A program made the position numbers and the translations under genes. From NCBI GenBank assembly GCA_028023455.1, contig JAQFVV010012420.1:9319194-9383193 (forward strand): 64,000 bases of DNA, written 5' to 3'. Position 1 is the first letter of the stretch. Each line of letters opens with the position of its first letter. This DNA comes from Epiperipatus broadwayi. Lineage: Eukaryota > Onychophora > Udeonychophora > Euonychophora > Peripatidae. A model generated the notes under the pieces. That model did no database searches and was not told where the DNA came from. It worked only from the letters and a program-made list of their open reading frames with translations. Below, in pieces: positions 12,066 to 27,700 of the stretch.

Positions 12066-15000
12066 GTAATGTATATGGCAGTAGTTTTTGAGTAAAAAAA
12101 GAATATATTATGTATATGCTTTTTACATTATTTATATATTATGCTGCAGAAGTTTTGATTTATCATAGGTATATGCATCAGATTTTACAAGTATACAAAT
12201 ATCTTTGTTATTCTTTGTTATTTAGTGCAATATAATAATTATGGGCTTGAGAGCTAGATATTGATTGTTCAGATGCTCAAACATCTAAGTCTCTCCAGAA
12301 ATTATCCATTCAATTATTGTAAAGTAAATATTTGCTAAAAAATAAAATAAAAAACATGGTCATATCTAATGCTGTAGATTCTTTTAACCATAATTTCCCA
12401 CCCATGGAAAGTAAATCTGAACAATATTCAAACATTGTTAGAGAGATATTATTTACTATAAAAATAATGATGAAGATGCTTCCATTCATTTCGAAAATTG
12501 GTTTACATCCACTAATTCCTTGAGTTTCACATTGTGAGAATCTAGATGGAAGTGGAATATGATCAATAAATTGAAGAGATAGAAGGATTTTTTTTATATA
12601 ATGCTAAATCATCCATGCACTTTACTACTGTTACACAATATTTTATTTACCACCTTCTTTTACAGTTTCGATTGCCCCAGAAATCTTTGTCAGAACTTCA
12701 TCATAAAACAAACATATGAATATAAATATACATGAACATATAATTTACATTCTATATATATACATTTTATAGTCATCATCTATTTATTACCTTTTAAATA
12801 TATAATTTTCACTCTTCCTATATATATATATTCTATTTTTATTCTTTATTTTATTTTATTTTTATTATTGTTTAAATACTTAACTCTAACTTAATATCTT
12901 TTATATTTTACATTATTATTATTAATTTTACTAGCACTCAATATTTATAATTTATTCATTCAATAATTTATAATTTATTTTAATCTATAATATTAATTTA
13001 AACACATTTTAACCCACCTTTTATATCTTCTAACTTCAACAATAACGTAAATTTTTAAGAATCGCAGGCCCAGTAACTTATATCAATCTGTTTTTGCAGA
13101 CAAGAAGTGCCAAGCGATGTACAGTGGATAATTAAGCAGTACCATTTATAATAACATCAAAATACATTTTTACTACATATTGATTTGTAAAGACTTTATT
13201 AGTTAGGAGGGTACTTTTTTTTAAAATCTCACTGTATCCCTGTGATTCATATATAGAAATAAATAATATATGGACTATAGTGCATTTTATTGCTTATGCA
13301 AGTTTTAAAATCATAGTGATCATTCTATGAAAAATAACAGACCAGCCCCTTCGCGCTACAAATGTGTTCTCATTATCAATCTCACCAGAATGCTAGAGAT
13401 TTGAACACTTGTAAATCTCATTAGAATAATGGCTTGAGCTTTATACAAAAATATTTTTGAGCAAACTTATTTGTATTTAAAATGTAACTGTAATAATATT
13501 AAACCTATATCATATAAAAAAAAGAAACAGTTATGGATTCACTTGCACTCTTACATAAATTAAACATTGCTTATTGTTAGATTAAACAATTATTAAGTAC
13601 TATTGTATATATATCTAATTTAAATTTATAAAAATTAGTAGATGTATTTGATCTTTAATAAAATTTAAAGTCTGTATTTAGGGTTGAAATAAATATAATG
13701 ATTTCTAAACTGACAAAGAAATCATTTGTATATTAAATGAATGATTGCTGATAAAAATAAACACTGCTTAGAAAAAATTATAATACTTGTAAATCATGTT
13801 TATCTAATTCATATAAATGAATGCATAGCAATAATATATGATTATTAAGAAAATGGGTGGCTTGACCTAAGAGAAGAGATATAATTTAATCAAAATGCAT
13901 ATTAAGAGTTTAGTTATAAATATTTTTTTATAAGATTTAATGCCACTTGCTTGAATTAAATTGCAGCAGTCATCAAATTTATATCAAAATTACCCATCTA
14001 TATAAAACTTGAGACAACTCTCTCACTCATTATGCATATTTGTATATTTATATAAAATATGCATCACATAAACTTAATAATATATTTTTGTTTCTTTCTT
14101 TTAATTGCATGATTCTTTTGTTATTATAATTATTCATAAATATTTATAAAAATAAGAATTTCAAAATAAAGTTATTAGCCAACTTAAGTAAAATTGCAAT
14201 TTTGGTAATTTTTCATAAGCAGACCCATGCCATTGTAATCTTGCTATATATGGCAACATTTTATCATCATTTCGGCTGTTAAATTTAATTATTTCACTAC
14301 CAAGTGATTTTATTGTTCAAAAATTTTTAAATAGATTGCAAAACTTTTAAAAATTACTATCGACTTGAAAAATTACAAATATAGTGTCGAATGGAATCAG
14401 CAACCTGCATCTCACAAACCACATTAAGTTCTTTAATCTCAAGCTTGAAACTTTTTTTATTATGATAAACATACATTCATTTTTTATTTTTACTTCTAAT
14501 TTGTAAATAAATATTTTTATGACTTTAGGAGAGGAAAAATATATTTTTGCATATTGCTTCTTGGATTCAGTTTTATTATAGAATAATAATTACCATGTAT
14601 AATGAATGTTTAAATACTAGAAATTTATGAATTTTGTTTTTGATAGAATTTTAATTTTCATTGTATGTACACTGATTCTATTATGTTTTATTACTAAAAT
14701 AAATATACAAATAGAACCACAACCATTCAAAAATCCATATTTTTTATCAATCTATTTTTCATCTTCTATCTTATTGCTCTTTAAACTAAATCGCTCTTCA
14801 TGTTAAAAAGGTTGTTGATTTCTGGTTTAGGACTAATCTATGAATATCTTAATTAACATTAATAATAAAAAACATAGATAAATACTTTTTTTTAATAAAT
14901 TTGTCTTTTGATTTATTAAGACTGTTTTTTTTTTAATATCTTTTATGTTTCAAGATGATTTATGTTAGAAGATGAAGATGGCTAAGCTTTTTGGGCTGAG

Positions 15001-15705
15001 TGATTTATGAAACATCTTTCACAATGATCTATCATGCTCATTATATTATATCTAGGCAAAGAATATATATATTTTTAGAATATATTTAAATATGTATTTT
15101 TATATGAATATTTTTTAAATAAAAATTATATGCAAAATTAATTGTACATATATATATATACATGTTGTGCCCATTGTGAAATTAAAATTTATACTTTTAT
15201 ATTGTTATTCTATAGATTATTACTATTTTTTAATTTGTTAAAGGAATGCCATCGTCCACCAGCCACAGATCAAGATGTAAATGATCCTCGATTAGTATGG
15301 TACTGTACACGATGCACAAAAACTTTCAAGAAATTAGTAAGTAACAGTAGAGAGAGTTATGTAATACATATTGGAATTATTTCATTTGTGTTTACAAATG
15401 CAAAGTATATTTTCAAAAGTGTAAGGATTATGTTTTATCGATATTAGATGTTGTATCTTTTTTTTTTTTTATTAATGATAGACATTTATTTGGGATTATG
15501 ATATATTATTGGTGTCATGAAGATGATTTCTGTGAACTATTGTTCATCTTTCTCAAATAAAAATTATTTATGAGAGATGTAAAATAATATATAAAGTAGC
15601 ATTTTAAAGACAGTAAAATGGAAAAGAGAATAAACTGATCTGATAGATTCAGATGTCATTAGAAAGTTGTTTGAAAATAATCTTTAATCCTGAACATATA
15701 TGATT

Positions 15706-15739
<34 letters not shown>

Positions 15740-18700
15740 AGTAAGTGTTCTTTTTTTTTTTTGCTTTAAAAAAGTGTAGAATATATTTCTTGACAATATT
15801 TTCTAATAGTTTTGACTGGCTAGCAGTCTTCTTCAAAACTACAATATTTATATATTTAGTACATTTTAATATTAATATATAATATATTTAAATTAATGTA
15901 ATACTTTATATATTTACATATTGGATTTTTACAGATTACACTTATTTTTTAATGAACCTAATGCATATATATATTTTTATATATTTCTAAAACTAATTTT
16001 ATAAATATTAACCTCTTCTTTATTATTTGAATTTTTTGTGCAAATTATTTTATACATTTTTATACGTAAATAAAATAGGAAATCATATAACATTAAAATA
16101 TTAGTTAAAAAAAAATTTTTAAGACCATTTTTTTATCTATTAACAAGTAGACCTTCTCAAGTAAAATTCACTTAGATATAAACAATATATATATAAAAAA
16201 GAAATAGCCTTCCCATCATTTATTTCAAAAACCACACACTTTTAATAAAAGGATGACTTCATAAGATTGATGGTCTCAGATTCAAGAAGATTTATTTTCA
16301 GAGTTTCTTTGATTTTTCTTTTTCTTTTTAACTCGTCAAAGAAATTGAAGATAAATTATTGTGAATTTGAGGTCATTAATTTCATGAAGACATCCTCAAA
16401 AGTAAGTGATTTTTGAAGTGCATTAATTTCATGAAGACATCCTCAAAAGTAAGTGATTTTTGAAGTGAATTATGGGAAAGCTATTTCTGTTTTATATATA
16501 TGTGTTGTTTGTATGTAGTTGAATTTCACTTGAGAAACAATGCACATAAGAAAAATTTTATAAAAATTTGTTTTTTAGTTAGTATTTTAAGTTTATGTGA
16601 TTATCTATTTATTTATCATTACTAGTATAACATTAAGCAGTATTTAATTTTTTATTTCTATATATATGTGCGATTTTTAAAACTTTTAATACTATTTTTT
16701 ATATTAAATCATCTTAACTATTCTAATTTTATTCATGCATTATCATTTTTAATAGAATTCAATTATATAATTTTACTTTTTAAAAAAAAATTCTTAATTT
16801 AATCTTACCTTCCTTTGCCTTTCAAATTTTGTAACTGAATAAATTTTATACATTTTTTACCTTTTACTCTTTATTCTAACTTCTTCTATTAGTACTTTTT
16901 ATAACTATTACTTCTTCTATTTTTTAATCTATACATTTAATTAAATTGACTTTTATGAAAGTAATGTTTGTTTTTTAAATCCAAGTCTTTCTTTAAACTA
17001 GACCTAATATTTCTACTTATAATAACTTTTTTAATTTTTCTATCTGTTCTATTGTTAATATAAAGAAAACTATTATACTATCAAGCATCATATGATCATC
17101 ATTCCTTATGCTTACGCAAGCTGTTTTTCACAGAGGCAAAACTCTCCATATAGCAGCACCACTCAGTGCAAGCCAGAGTAATCAATGGATGCAGGAAGGT
17201 TTGTGCATAAAATCCCTATCGTGCCTACTCACCAAATATCCTCAAACTAGTTTCTTACTTGTCACTTTCATCAGTGAGGAGCCTTTGATCTGAGAGCACT
17301 GCATCTAGATCTTAGGATCTAATGCATTCTTCCAGCAGTCAGCTTTTACTTTTTTAACTAACTATAAAGCATTATTTGCAAAAACAACTACATCATCTGC
17401 AAAATCTAGATCATTTAAGTCAAAACATATAGATTTTTCAGATAATTGTTTTTGCAAATATTGCTTCAAAACTTCAGGAAATGTTGCAAAAGTTATCAGA
17501 TGAAAGTAAAAAAGGACTAAAGATAAATGCTAAAAAGACTATAAAGTGATGTACAATGGATTTTCTCATAGGAATAAAATAAAAGATTGATTATGATGAA
17601 TTATAAGTTAATGATTACAAATATCTTAGTCTAATTATTAGTACGGCTGGAGACATAATGAATAACATTAATCATAGAATTAAACTTAGATGGAATGCTT
17701 TTGGCCTCAAAGAAGAATAAAAAAATCTCTTTTCAGTAACCACAAACTTCTTTCTGCAGCTTTTTCTTTATTAATTTGAATGCAATACATTTTAGAAAAG
17801 GTCAGTCATTATAAGTGATTGCTAGAGAACAACTATTATAACAAGCTCTGATTTATATAATCTTTAAATAAAAATTATCATACTACAAATTTTCAAATTT
17901 AATAATGTTCAGTGCACTTCATTAGAATTGAATATGATTATGACACATTTTATAAGATGAAAAATATCTATTAGACAAATTAAAAATTATTCAAGTAGAA
18001 AATTGTGGCGGAAATAAGAGAAGTTTTGGGTATATTGTAAACAGAATTTTTTTTATAAAATGAAAAATTTTAAAAAGCATAAATGGAGATGTATTTGGAT
18101 GAGATAATAATAGTCATTATATATTTGAATAATAATTTTTTGTTTTTTTAATAATCTTGTCAGAATCTTAAAGTACTGTACTGATGTTATTGCAAAAAAT
18201 AAAATGTGAAATATATTTTTCATAATGAGCTCAATAAAGTGCAGTTTAATACAATGATATTTTTACAAATTTCAGTTTTTAATAAAATTAACTGCAGATT
18301 ATATTAATAAATTACTATTTATAAATATATATAAACAAATTGTATCAAAGTACGTTTCAGACACAGTACATTAAATATTCATTTTTCTATTGTTGTATCA
18401 TTTAAAACTATAATTTGGTCGTTTTTATGTGTATGGCAATTATATAATGAACTGTTTCAAATTCTGTGTTTGGGGCTTACATCTATCAAGTTTGTTTACA
18501 TATATATAAAAAATCAATCCAAAGCTAAACAATTATAAATAAAAGAAAAATATACAGTTAATAATATTAATAGTACCAGCCTAACTATTCAAAACTTATT
18601 TTATACACTGTCATGGTTTCATTTTCAACTATAAATATAAAAAAATACATTATCATCAACTATTATCAACCCACTGCAGCATGAAGGTCTCTCCAAGCTC

Positions 18701-21700
18701 AAACCATCTTCTCCAATATTTAGCTTCTCTTTTCCACATCACCCCTGCACACTTTCGTATTTCATCCATCCATCTCACATGTGGTCTCTTTCTGGGTCTT
18801 TTACGATCTCTTGAATCCAGTTTAAAATTTAAATTGTCTATCTATTATCATCTCTTCTAGGAATATGTCCAGCCCAACTCCACTTCAATCTTTTAATTTT
18901 TTCAATAAAAGTCAAAAACACCTGTTTGTTCTTTTACCAATATATTGCATTTTCAATCTCTTCTTGTTACTCGTAACATGCATCTCTTTATATTTCTTTG
19001 AGTGATCTGAAGTCTCTGTATTGCTCTTCTATTAAGTGTCCAAGTCTCAGATCCATAATTAAGAACTGGTATAACACATTTATTAAAAACCTTTCTTTTT
19101 CAAACACATAGGCACATTTCCTTTTAGTATCAAGTTATTTTTACCAAAAGCATTCCAACCAAGTTTAATTCTATGATTAATTTCATCCATTATGTTTCCA
19201 TCTGTATTAATAATCTGACCAAGATATTTGTAGCTGTTAACTTCTTCTAACTCATCATAATCAATCTTTATTTTCATATTTTGAGAAAATCCATTGAACA
19301 TTACTTTAGTCTTTTTAATATTTATCTTTAGTCCTACTTTACTACTCTCATCTGATAACTCCTGCAACATTTCTTGTAGCTCTAAAGTATTATTTGCAAA
19401 AACAACTACATCATCTGCAAAATCTAAATGACTTGAATAATCTCAAATTACTTTCACTCCTTTAGATTCCCATTTTAATCCACAAAATACTTCTTGCAGC
19501 ATGTTCTTAAATACTTTCACAAACTATACATTAGACTTCATTTCTATGAAATTGGATTATGGGCAGTTTCTAAAAGTATTGAAAAATGTGTATATGTTGT
19601 TATATTTATACTTGAAAAGGCTGATTTTCATAAGTGAAACCATAGCCATGGTTTAAGTTTTTAATACTTAAGATATTGCTGTATTTGATTATATAATTTA
19701 TTCACAGTTAAAGGAATTTTAAGATACCTTCCTTTATTATTTCATATATATGTATTGCATTTCATAATTTGAAATTTTAAAATAACATCATTTTATTTAA
19801 ATTCTTGATTTGTTTAAGAATTAATATCTTTTTATTCATCTAGGCTTCCAAAACTCAAAAAAGTAAAACCAGTGTTTCTTCTTCTACAAAAGAAAGCTCC
19901 CAAACTAAATCTACAAAACCAGAAACTCCAATTTTACAACCTTTCAAAAGGGCAGAGCCAAAGGTATTGTTGATTTGAAATTGTATCTTAGTCATTTTTT
20001 TTTTTTTTAATAAGTTTTTTTTAATATATATATATATTTTCTTATTCTGCATGCTTTTATTTATTTTTAATATGAAATATATTGACTATAATAGCTAGTC
20101 ATTGCTGACTTAAACAACTAAAAAAAATTAAATACATATTGATCTTAATGACATTAAAAAAAAAAATTCCAAATAAAACATGTAAAAATTATCTACATAA
20201 GTCTAAAATCATGGTACTAGAATTATGTTAAGAGAGTGTTCAACAATAGAAAACTATCAATAATAATTCACTGTCATTGCTTGGTCTAGACTAATTCCGC
20301 AGTCTATTCTCATGCACCTTGAAAATCATATATCAATCATCATTTTTAAGAATATATAAATGTATATTTCATCAGTTTTGTTATTAATTTTTATCAGTTG
20401 TAATCCTCTTTTCAAATTCCACTAAGTAGTAACGATCCACCTGCCCAAAAATTCAAACCACCTTTTCTCAATGTGAATCATTTTGTGAACAGTCTTCACC
20501 CATCAAATCAGCTAGAGGTATCAAATATCCAGATCTCTAAGCTCATGTTGGCAGTTCAGTATTTTTCTATTCCATCATTCTCTTGAAATGTGTAAGTTGG
20601 TTTCTATCTATGTATATTTATTTATATTTTCTAGTACCATCTACTGTTAGCTTAAGCAATATTGATTAACATATACTTTACAGTTCTTGTTTTATCACAT
20701 TTTGTTAACTGGAAAATGAAGTGATGTGCTGTTATTATATTTAATGAAGAGTTAACAGTTTATACTTCTCATATATAAAATGTAACAGATGTAATATATA
20801 ATTGTTATAGAATTAAAAAAACCACTCTATTAATGCATATAAGCACATATATTACATCTATTTATTATATACATAAATCACAAAATAGCACAATCAAGCA
20901 TGCATAAGATCATTAATAAGTATTTCAATTCCCACAGTAATATACATGCAAATCACCAAAAAATAAAATTTTCAACTGCTAAAGTTTAATAAACTTAGTA
21001 TAAATTAGTCAAGAATTAAACTTTTAATGATAGATTAATAATTAATCATTTATATTCCCTATCAGCAAACTACTATCATCAGTATTTGTCTGAAGGTTTG
21101 TAATGATGGTATATTATAAGATGTGATATGTTGGACTATTTCCATCATTTATGAGTGAATATTGAATGTACAGAAAATTTTAAACTTTATTTAAACTTTC
21201 CAAATACCAACAATTTGTTAGTAATAAGACACAAATAGACAATACAGGTTAGTAATTACACAATGTTTCATGTAGTATTATTCTCCACTTCTTCAGGTGT
21301 TGCTGGCCTAAATGTACAGTGACAATATTCGCTTAGAAGTTGAACTCGCACCTTTAGATTCTTGAATATCGAATTTTAAGGCAAACGCTCTATCAACTGA
21401 GCTATTCTGTCAAAGGCAACATATAGTAGAAATTTGATATATTTATATATGAGAGTTGGTTTGTATTTTCTCACTTAAGCATATGGCCATTAGTACATAC
21501 ATGATCTTCTATGGTAGATACATCTGTTTTTTCTCTTTTAATCATTAGTTTGCCCTCCTTCAATCGCTGCTCAACAGGGCAACAGGTCTCACCAATGTAT
21601 TTCCTTCCACATTCACATGGTATTTCATAGATGCAGTTTTTGTTCTTCAGCATTTCCAGTTTAGGCTTTGTAGAAGTAAGCAGTCCTCGAAGTGTGGTAT

Positions 21701-24700
21701 GGATTGGAAAGCAGCTCTAAGATTATATTGACTGCAGATTTCCTTCCACATTCACATGGTATTTCATAGATGCAGTTTTTGTTCTTCAGCATTTCCAGTT
21801 TAGGCTTTGTAGAAGTAAGCAGTCCTCGAAGTGTGGTATGGCTTTGGAAAGCAGCTCTAAGATTATATTGACTGCAGATTTTCTTTAGTTTTTTCACCAT
21901 TCCTGGTATGTATGGATACACTATCATACCAATAACTGTTTCCTCTTTTGGTGTCTCTTTGTGTTGTCTATTGGTTTTTCTGATGATTGCTGATGGATAA
22001 CCATTCTTCATAAGCATTTGTTCTATGTGAATCTTTTCTTTTTCCAAATCACTGGTTTCTGAACAAACCCCCTTTGCTCTGTTCCATAGTGATAGTGCAA
22101 TTCCTTGTTTAGTGCTTCTTGTATGATTGGATGTATATGCCAAGTCTTTGCCAGTGTGTGTTGGTTTCCTATACACTGTTGTTTTTACTTTGCCCTGAGG
22201 GAGTCTTGTCACAAGAATATCCCAAGAATGCCAATTTTTGTTCTTGTTATGATTCCATCGTGAATTTAATTGTAGGAGACATGTTGTTGATGTACATCCA
22301 GAATGACTGTAATTTTACTTCGCCACATGAACCATACCACAAATGTATCATCAACATATTGTAACGTTTATTTATATACGTTACAAATATATTGGCATTT
22401 GGTAAAAGCTAAAAAAGTAAATTTAGATTTTTTTTTGATTAGTATAATTTTTGTTAAAACGTGCAATGAAGGTTAAAATTGTCATTCTTATTTTTTTTTA
22501 TCTAATTGGAAAGAATAAATGACATACAGATTACTAATCCAGATAAATTAAAAGAATTCCAAAAGTATAAGCTAAAAGAAAAATATTTTAGCTAATTAAA
22601 GATGGAAGAATAATGCTAAAAAAAAAGAGAACTTTGTAACTTAAATTTGAGAGAGAGTGTATAAGATTATTATCTTATACGCTGATAAAAAGACAAAAGA
22701 GTGCGCAGAAGTTCCAAAAATGGAGCGCGATATAAAAAGGAGATGACAACTTCAATCTGGGTCTTCTCTTTTACTTCTAGTTATGTCTCTGAAAGTTGGA
22801 GGTTTCCACGAGCATAACCTGTGGCAAGAAATATACTTCTACACAGGTATGCCCCTTGCTGTACCAAGCTGTCACGCAAGCATGGAAACGGGACTTGTGA
22901 AGACCGCTTTTTGCAATAAAAGGGTCACTACAACCGTGCCTTTTCTCCAGCTATAGAACGGAACAATAATGGAAGACGCCGGCAGGAGAGACCAATGGAA
23001 ATTCTCATGATCTGGGATTCCATAAACCTACATGAACTTACCGGTAAGTTAAGAATAAATTTTCCTGATAGTGACTTAAAAGTTTGCAAACAATTATTTA
23101 TCTAGGCTTAGATTACCATCCTGATATAGACTTTTCGTATTCAAGGGACTTTCTTATAAAGAATTTTATACAAGATCTTGGAACATTATTAAATTGCGTT
23201 CATTATTTAATCTAACTGTTTTTGTTAATCGATTCATTATCTGGATTAGCATGTGTGTACTTTCCAGTTTAGTTAATTCGTAATTTAACTTATAAATATT
23301 TTAGTTTGTTAGAATAAAAGAGATTATACTTTTATCAACCTTTTTCATTGTGCGTTATTAATAATGGTTATTATTCTTTTTAGTATTAAAGTTATTATTA
23401 GTTTAATAAGATTTAAAAGTAATTTACCTTGCCAATATGTTTGAATAAGCCCAGCAATAATAATCTCAAAAAAAAGATAATTCTAGTTTACCTTAAAATT
23501 ACCGATTCTTAAAATCTAAGACCAATAATTTTAAAAATATTTTATTTTTTTTTATTTGCGAGACATGCTGGCGACAGATATCAGTGGTCTTTTTAGAATA
23601 AAAAGACCTGGCGCCTATCGAATAAATTAAAAGCTGATCTCATCAATAGCATAGTTCTCAACCATCAATAGGCAAAGTTTGATCAGGAAATATAGCTGTG
23701 TTTTTTAGGAAAAGAAATACCTAACTTTCTTTTTTCTTTTGATACAGCTTGATCAACTCACGCTCAAATATAAATTTGAGGCGTATAGTGGCCTAGTAAT
23801 ACGAAAAACGTTACAATATCGAAGCCACACTTTAGGTGGACAGGGAGTAGTATTTATGACTGTGGTTTCAAGTTCTTCCATGTAAATGTTGCTGAGCAAG
23901 GGTGACAGTGATGATCCCATGGCCATCCCTTGATTTTGTTGGAAGAATTCTGAGTTATATTGAAAGTATGTTGTTGTTACATAGAATGTTAATAATTGCA
24001 TTATACTATCGATTGTTACACAGAATGTTAATAATTCCATCATACTATCGATTGTTGCACATAATGTTAATAATTCCATTATACTATCGATTGTTATACA
24101 GAATAGTATAATGGAATTATTAACATTCTGTGTAACAACAACATACTTTCAATATAACTCAGAATTCTTCAAACAAAATCAAGGGATGGCCATGGGATCA
24201 TCACTGTCACCCTTGCTCTGCAGCATTTACATGGAAGAACTTGAAACCACAGCCATAAATACTACTTCATGTCCATCTAAAGTGTGGCTTTGATATGTTG
24301 TTGATACATTTGTGGTATGGCCACATGGCGAGGTAAAATTACAGTCATTCTGGATGCACAATAATGACATATCTCCTACAATTAAATTCACGATTGAATC
24401 AGAACAAGAACAAAAATTGGCATTCTTGGGATGTTCTTGTGACAAGACTCCCTCAGGGCAAAGTAAAAACAACAGTGTATAGGAAACCAACACACACTGG
24501 CAAATACTTGGCATATACATCCAATCATACAAGAAGCACTAAGCAAGGAATTGTACTATCACTATGGAACAGAGAAAAGGAGGTTTGTTTAGAAACCAGT
24601 GATTTGGAAAAAGAAAAGATTCACATAGAACAAATGCTTATGAAGAATGGTTATCCATCAGAAGTCATCAGAAAAACCTTCAATAGACAACACAAAGACA

Positions 24701-27700
24701 CACCAAAAGAGGAAATAGTTATTGGTATGGTAGTGTATCCATACATACCAGGAATGGCGGACAAACTAAAGAAAATCTGCAGTCAATATAACATTAGAAC
24801 TGCTTTCCAAAGCCATACCACATTTCGAGGACTGCTTACTTCTACTAAGCCTAAACTGGAAATGCTGAAGAACAAAAACTGTGGAAGGAAATATATTGGT
24901 GAGAGGTCGCACTGTTGAGCAGCGATTGAAGGAGGACAAACCAATGATTAAAAGAGAAAAAACAGATGTATCTATCATAGCAGATCATGTATGTACTAAT
25001 GACCATATGCTTAAGTGGGAAAATACAAAGATATTGGATAAAGAGGAAAAAATGCATAGAAGAAAATTCAAGGAAGCTGCTCATATGACAATGGTAAATA
25101 ATCCTATAAGTCAACCCAGTGTGGCAATACACAATGTATGGAAGCCTCTAATTAATCTTGCTCTTGTTATCAAAAAAAAAGAAATTGAAGGACTCAGGAG
25201 GATTTGAACCAACCCTAATCTTACTCTTGTTATCAAAAAAAAGAAATTGAAGGACTCAGGAGGATTTGAACCGACCCTCATATATAAATATATCAAATTT
25301 CTACTATATGTTACCTCTGACAGAATAGCTCGGTTGGTAGAGTGTTTGCCTTAAAATTCGATATTCAAGAATCTAATGGTGCGAGTTCAACTTCTAAGCG
25401 AATATTGTCACTGTGCATATAGGCCAGTAACATCTGAAGAAGAGTGGAGAATAATATTACTCAAAATGTTGTGTAATTACTAACAAATTGTTTGTATTTA
25501 GAAAGTTTAAATAAAGTTTAAAATTTTCTGTACATTCAACATTCACTCATAAATGATGGAAATAGTCCAACATATCACATCTTACTATCATCAGGGTTTG
25601 TCTGAATGTTTGTTATGTTGACATTTTAGTTGTGTTTATATGATGGGCTATTTCCATCATCTAATAAATATTGAATGTCTTTAGAAAAATTTTAAACTTT
25701 ATTTAAATTTTACATTTAACTTGCAATAATAGCACAACATTTTGAATGATATTATTCTCCTCTCATCTTCAGGTGTTGTTAACCTGATTAATGATACTAT
25801 TAGCATGGGAATTGAATCTGGACTTTTATATTCTAATGCTCTAACTAGCTCAGCTATTCTGCCAAAGGCAACAGTTTAGTAGAAATTTCATATACTTATC
25901 TATGAGGTTACTCCTGATTTTTTCTAAGAGCAAAGTTAATTAGTGGTTTCCAGACATTACATTGTAGTCACGCTAGATTGACTTATGGGATTAGTTGTCA
26001 TTATCATATGAGCAGCTTCTTCAAATTTTCTTCTTTATATCTTTTCTTCTATCTAATATTTTTGTATTTTCCCAATCAATCATATGTTTATTTATACATA
26101 CATAGTCTGCTACTTTGGACATTTCTGTTTCTTTTTACTAATCACCAGTTTGTGCTCTTGCAATCACTTTTCGATGAAGTGATTGGCACTAATATACATC
26201 CTTCCACATTCACATGATATTTTATAAATGCAGTTTTTGCTTAGCATTTCAAGTTTAGGCTTTATAAATGCTTAAATTCCTCATAGTGTGATATGGCTCT
26301 GGAAAACTGTTCTGATATTATAGTGATTGCAGGTTTTCTTTTTTTTAATTTGTCTGCTATTCCTGGTATATAGGGATACACTACAATACAAATAATTGTT
26401 TTTTTCCTTTTGGTGTTTTTTTTTTGTTATTGTTGTTGTCTATTTATGGTTTTCTTAATGTCAGCTGATGGATAACCATGTTTTATGAGAGAGTGTTTTA
26501 TGTAGGTTTTTTTTTGTTTTTCCAAATCACTGGTTTTTGAACAAACTTCTTTTGCCCTGTTCCATAGCGATAGTGCAAACCAAGTTTTGTGTTTCTGAAG
26601 TGATTGGATGTATATGCTAAGGATTTTCCTGTATATGTTAGTTTCTGAGAACTGAATTATGATTTTGCCACAAGGGAGTTTTGTCACAACAACATCTAAG
26701 AATGCCAATTTTTATTCTTATTTTGATTTTATTATGAATTTAATTGAACAGCAGATACTTCAGTGATTTAGGAAAAAGTAAATTAACATCATATTTCAGC
26801 AAAATTCCTCATCTTTATGATCTGCCTAAAATCTATAAATCATGTTTTCCATTAAGACCTATTGTTGGTTTTAGAAATTCACCTTGCCAAAACTTTGTCA
26901 AGATTTCTTAGCAAACTTCTTGCTCCTTTGAAATACAAGACCCAGTCGTTTGTCAGGTATTCTTAACACTTTGTAGAATTAATTAAGAACATGAAAATCG
27001 AAAGAACTAACATAAATGGTAAGATTTGATGTAGAAAGCTTATTCACAAATGTATTATGTGAAGAAGCATTATCTATAGTAAAGAAAAAATTAAATGGCA
27101 ATAACAGTTTACAAACTAGAACAATCTTCCTGATGATAGTATAATGGAGCTAATCACATTCTGCATAACAACAACATACTTTCAATACAATACAGAATTT
27201 TTCCAACAAAATCAAGGAATGTCTATGGACTCATCATTGTCATTCTTTTGAGTAGCAATATTTATATTTCACATATATTTCTTGTCCATTTATATTTATA
27301 TGTAAGAACTTTAAACCACAGCCATAAAGACTACTCCATGTCCACCTAAAGTTTTGCTTCGCTATGTTAACATATTTGTTGTATGGTCACGTGATGAAAC
27401 ATTATTACAAATTTTCTGTAAACACATCAAAACAACATATCCTCTTCAATTAAATTCACACTAGAATCAGAACAAGAACAAAAATTGGCATTCTTTAGAT
27501 TGTTGTGATAAGATTCCCTCATGGCAAAATCAAAACTACAGTTTACAGAAAACCCACACATACAGGAAAATACTTAACATATATATCCAGTCACACCAGA
27601 AACACTTAACATGAAATTATACTATCCTGAGTTTCTTCAGAAACTAGTGGTTTGGAAAAATGAAAAATCTATATAGAATAAGCTTTTATGAAGAATGGTT

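Noticed and set aside
15142-15447. 101-codon plus-strand ORF around the second visible INTS12 exon
   Set aside because: Only the 93 bases between the splice sites are conserved; the ends are intron sequence that happens to stay open.
25321-25400. Functional tRNA gene
   Set aside because: Box A and B are present, but the anticodon arm does not form and the same module follows every Penelope-like copy, so it is part of the element.
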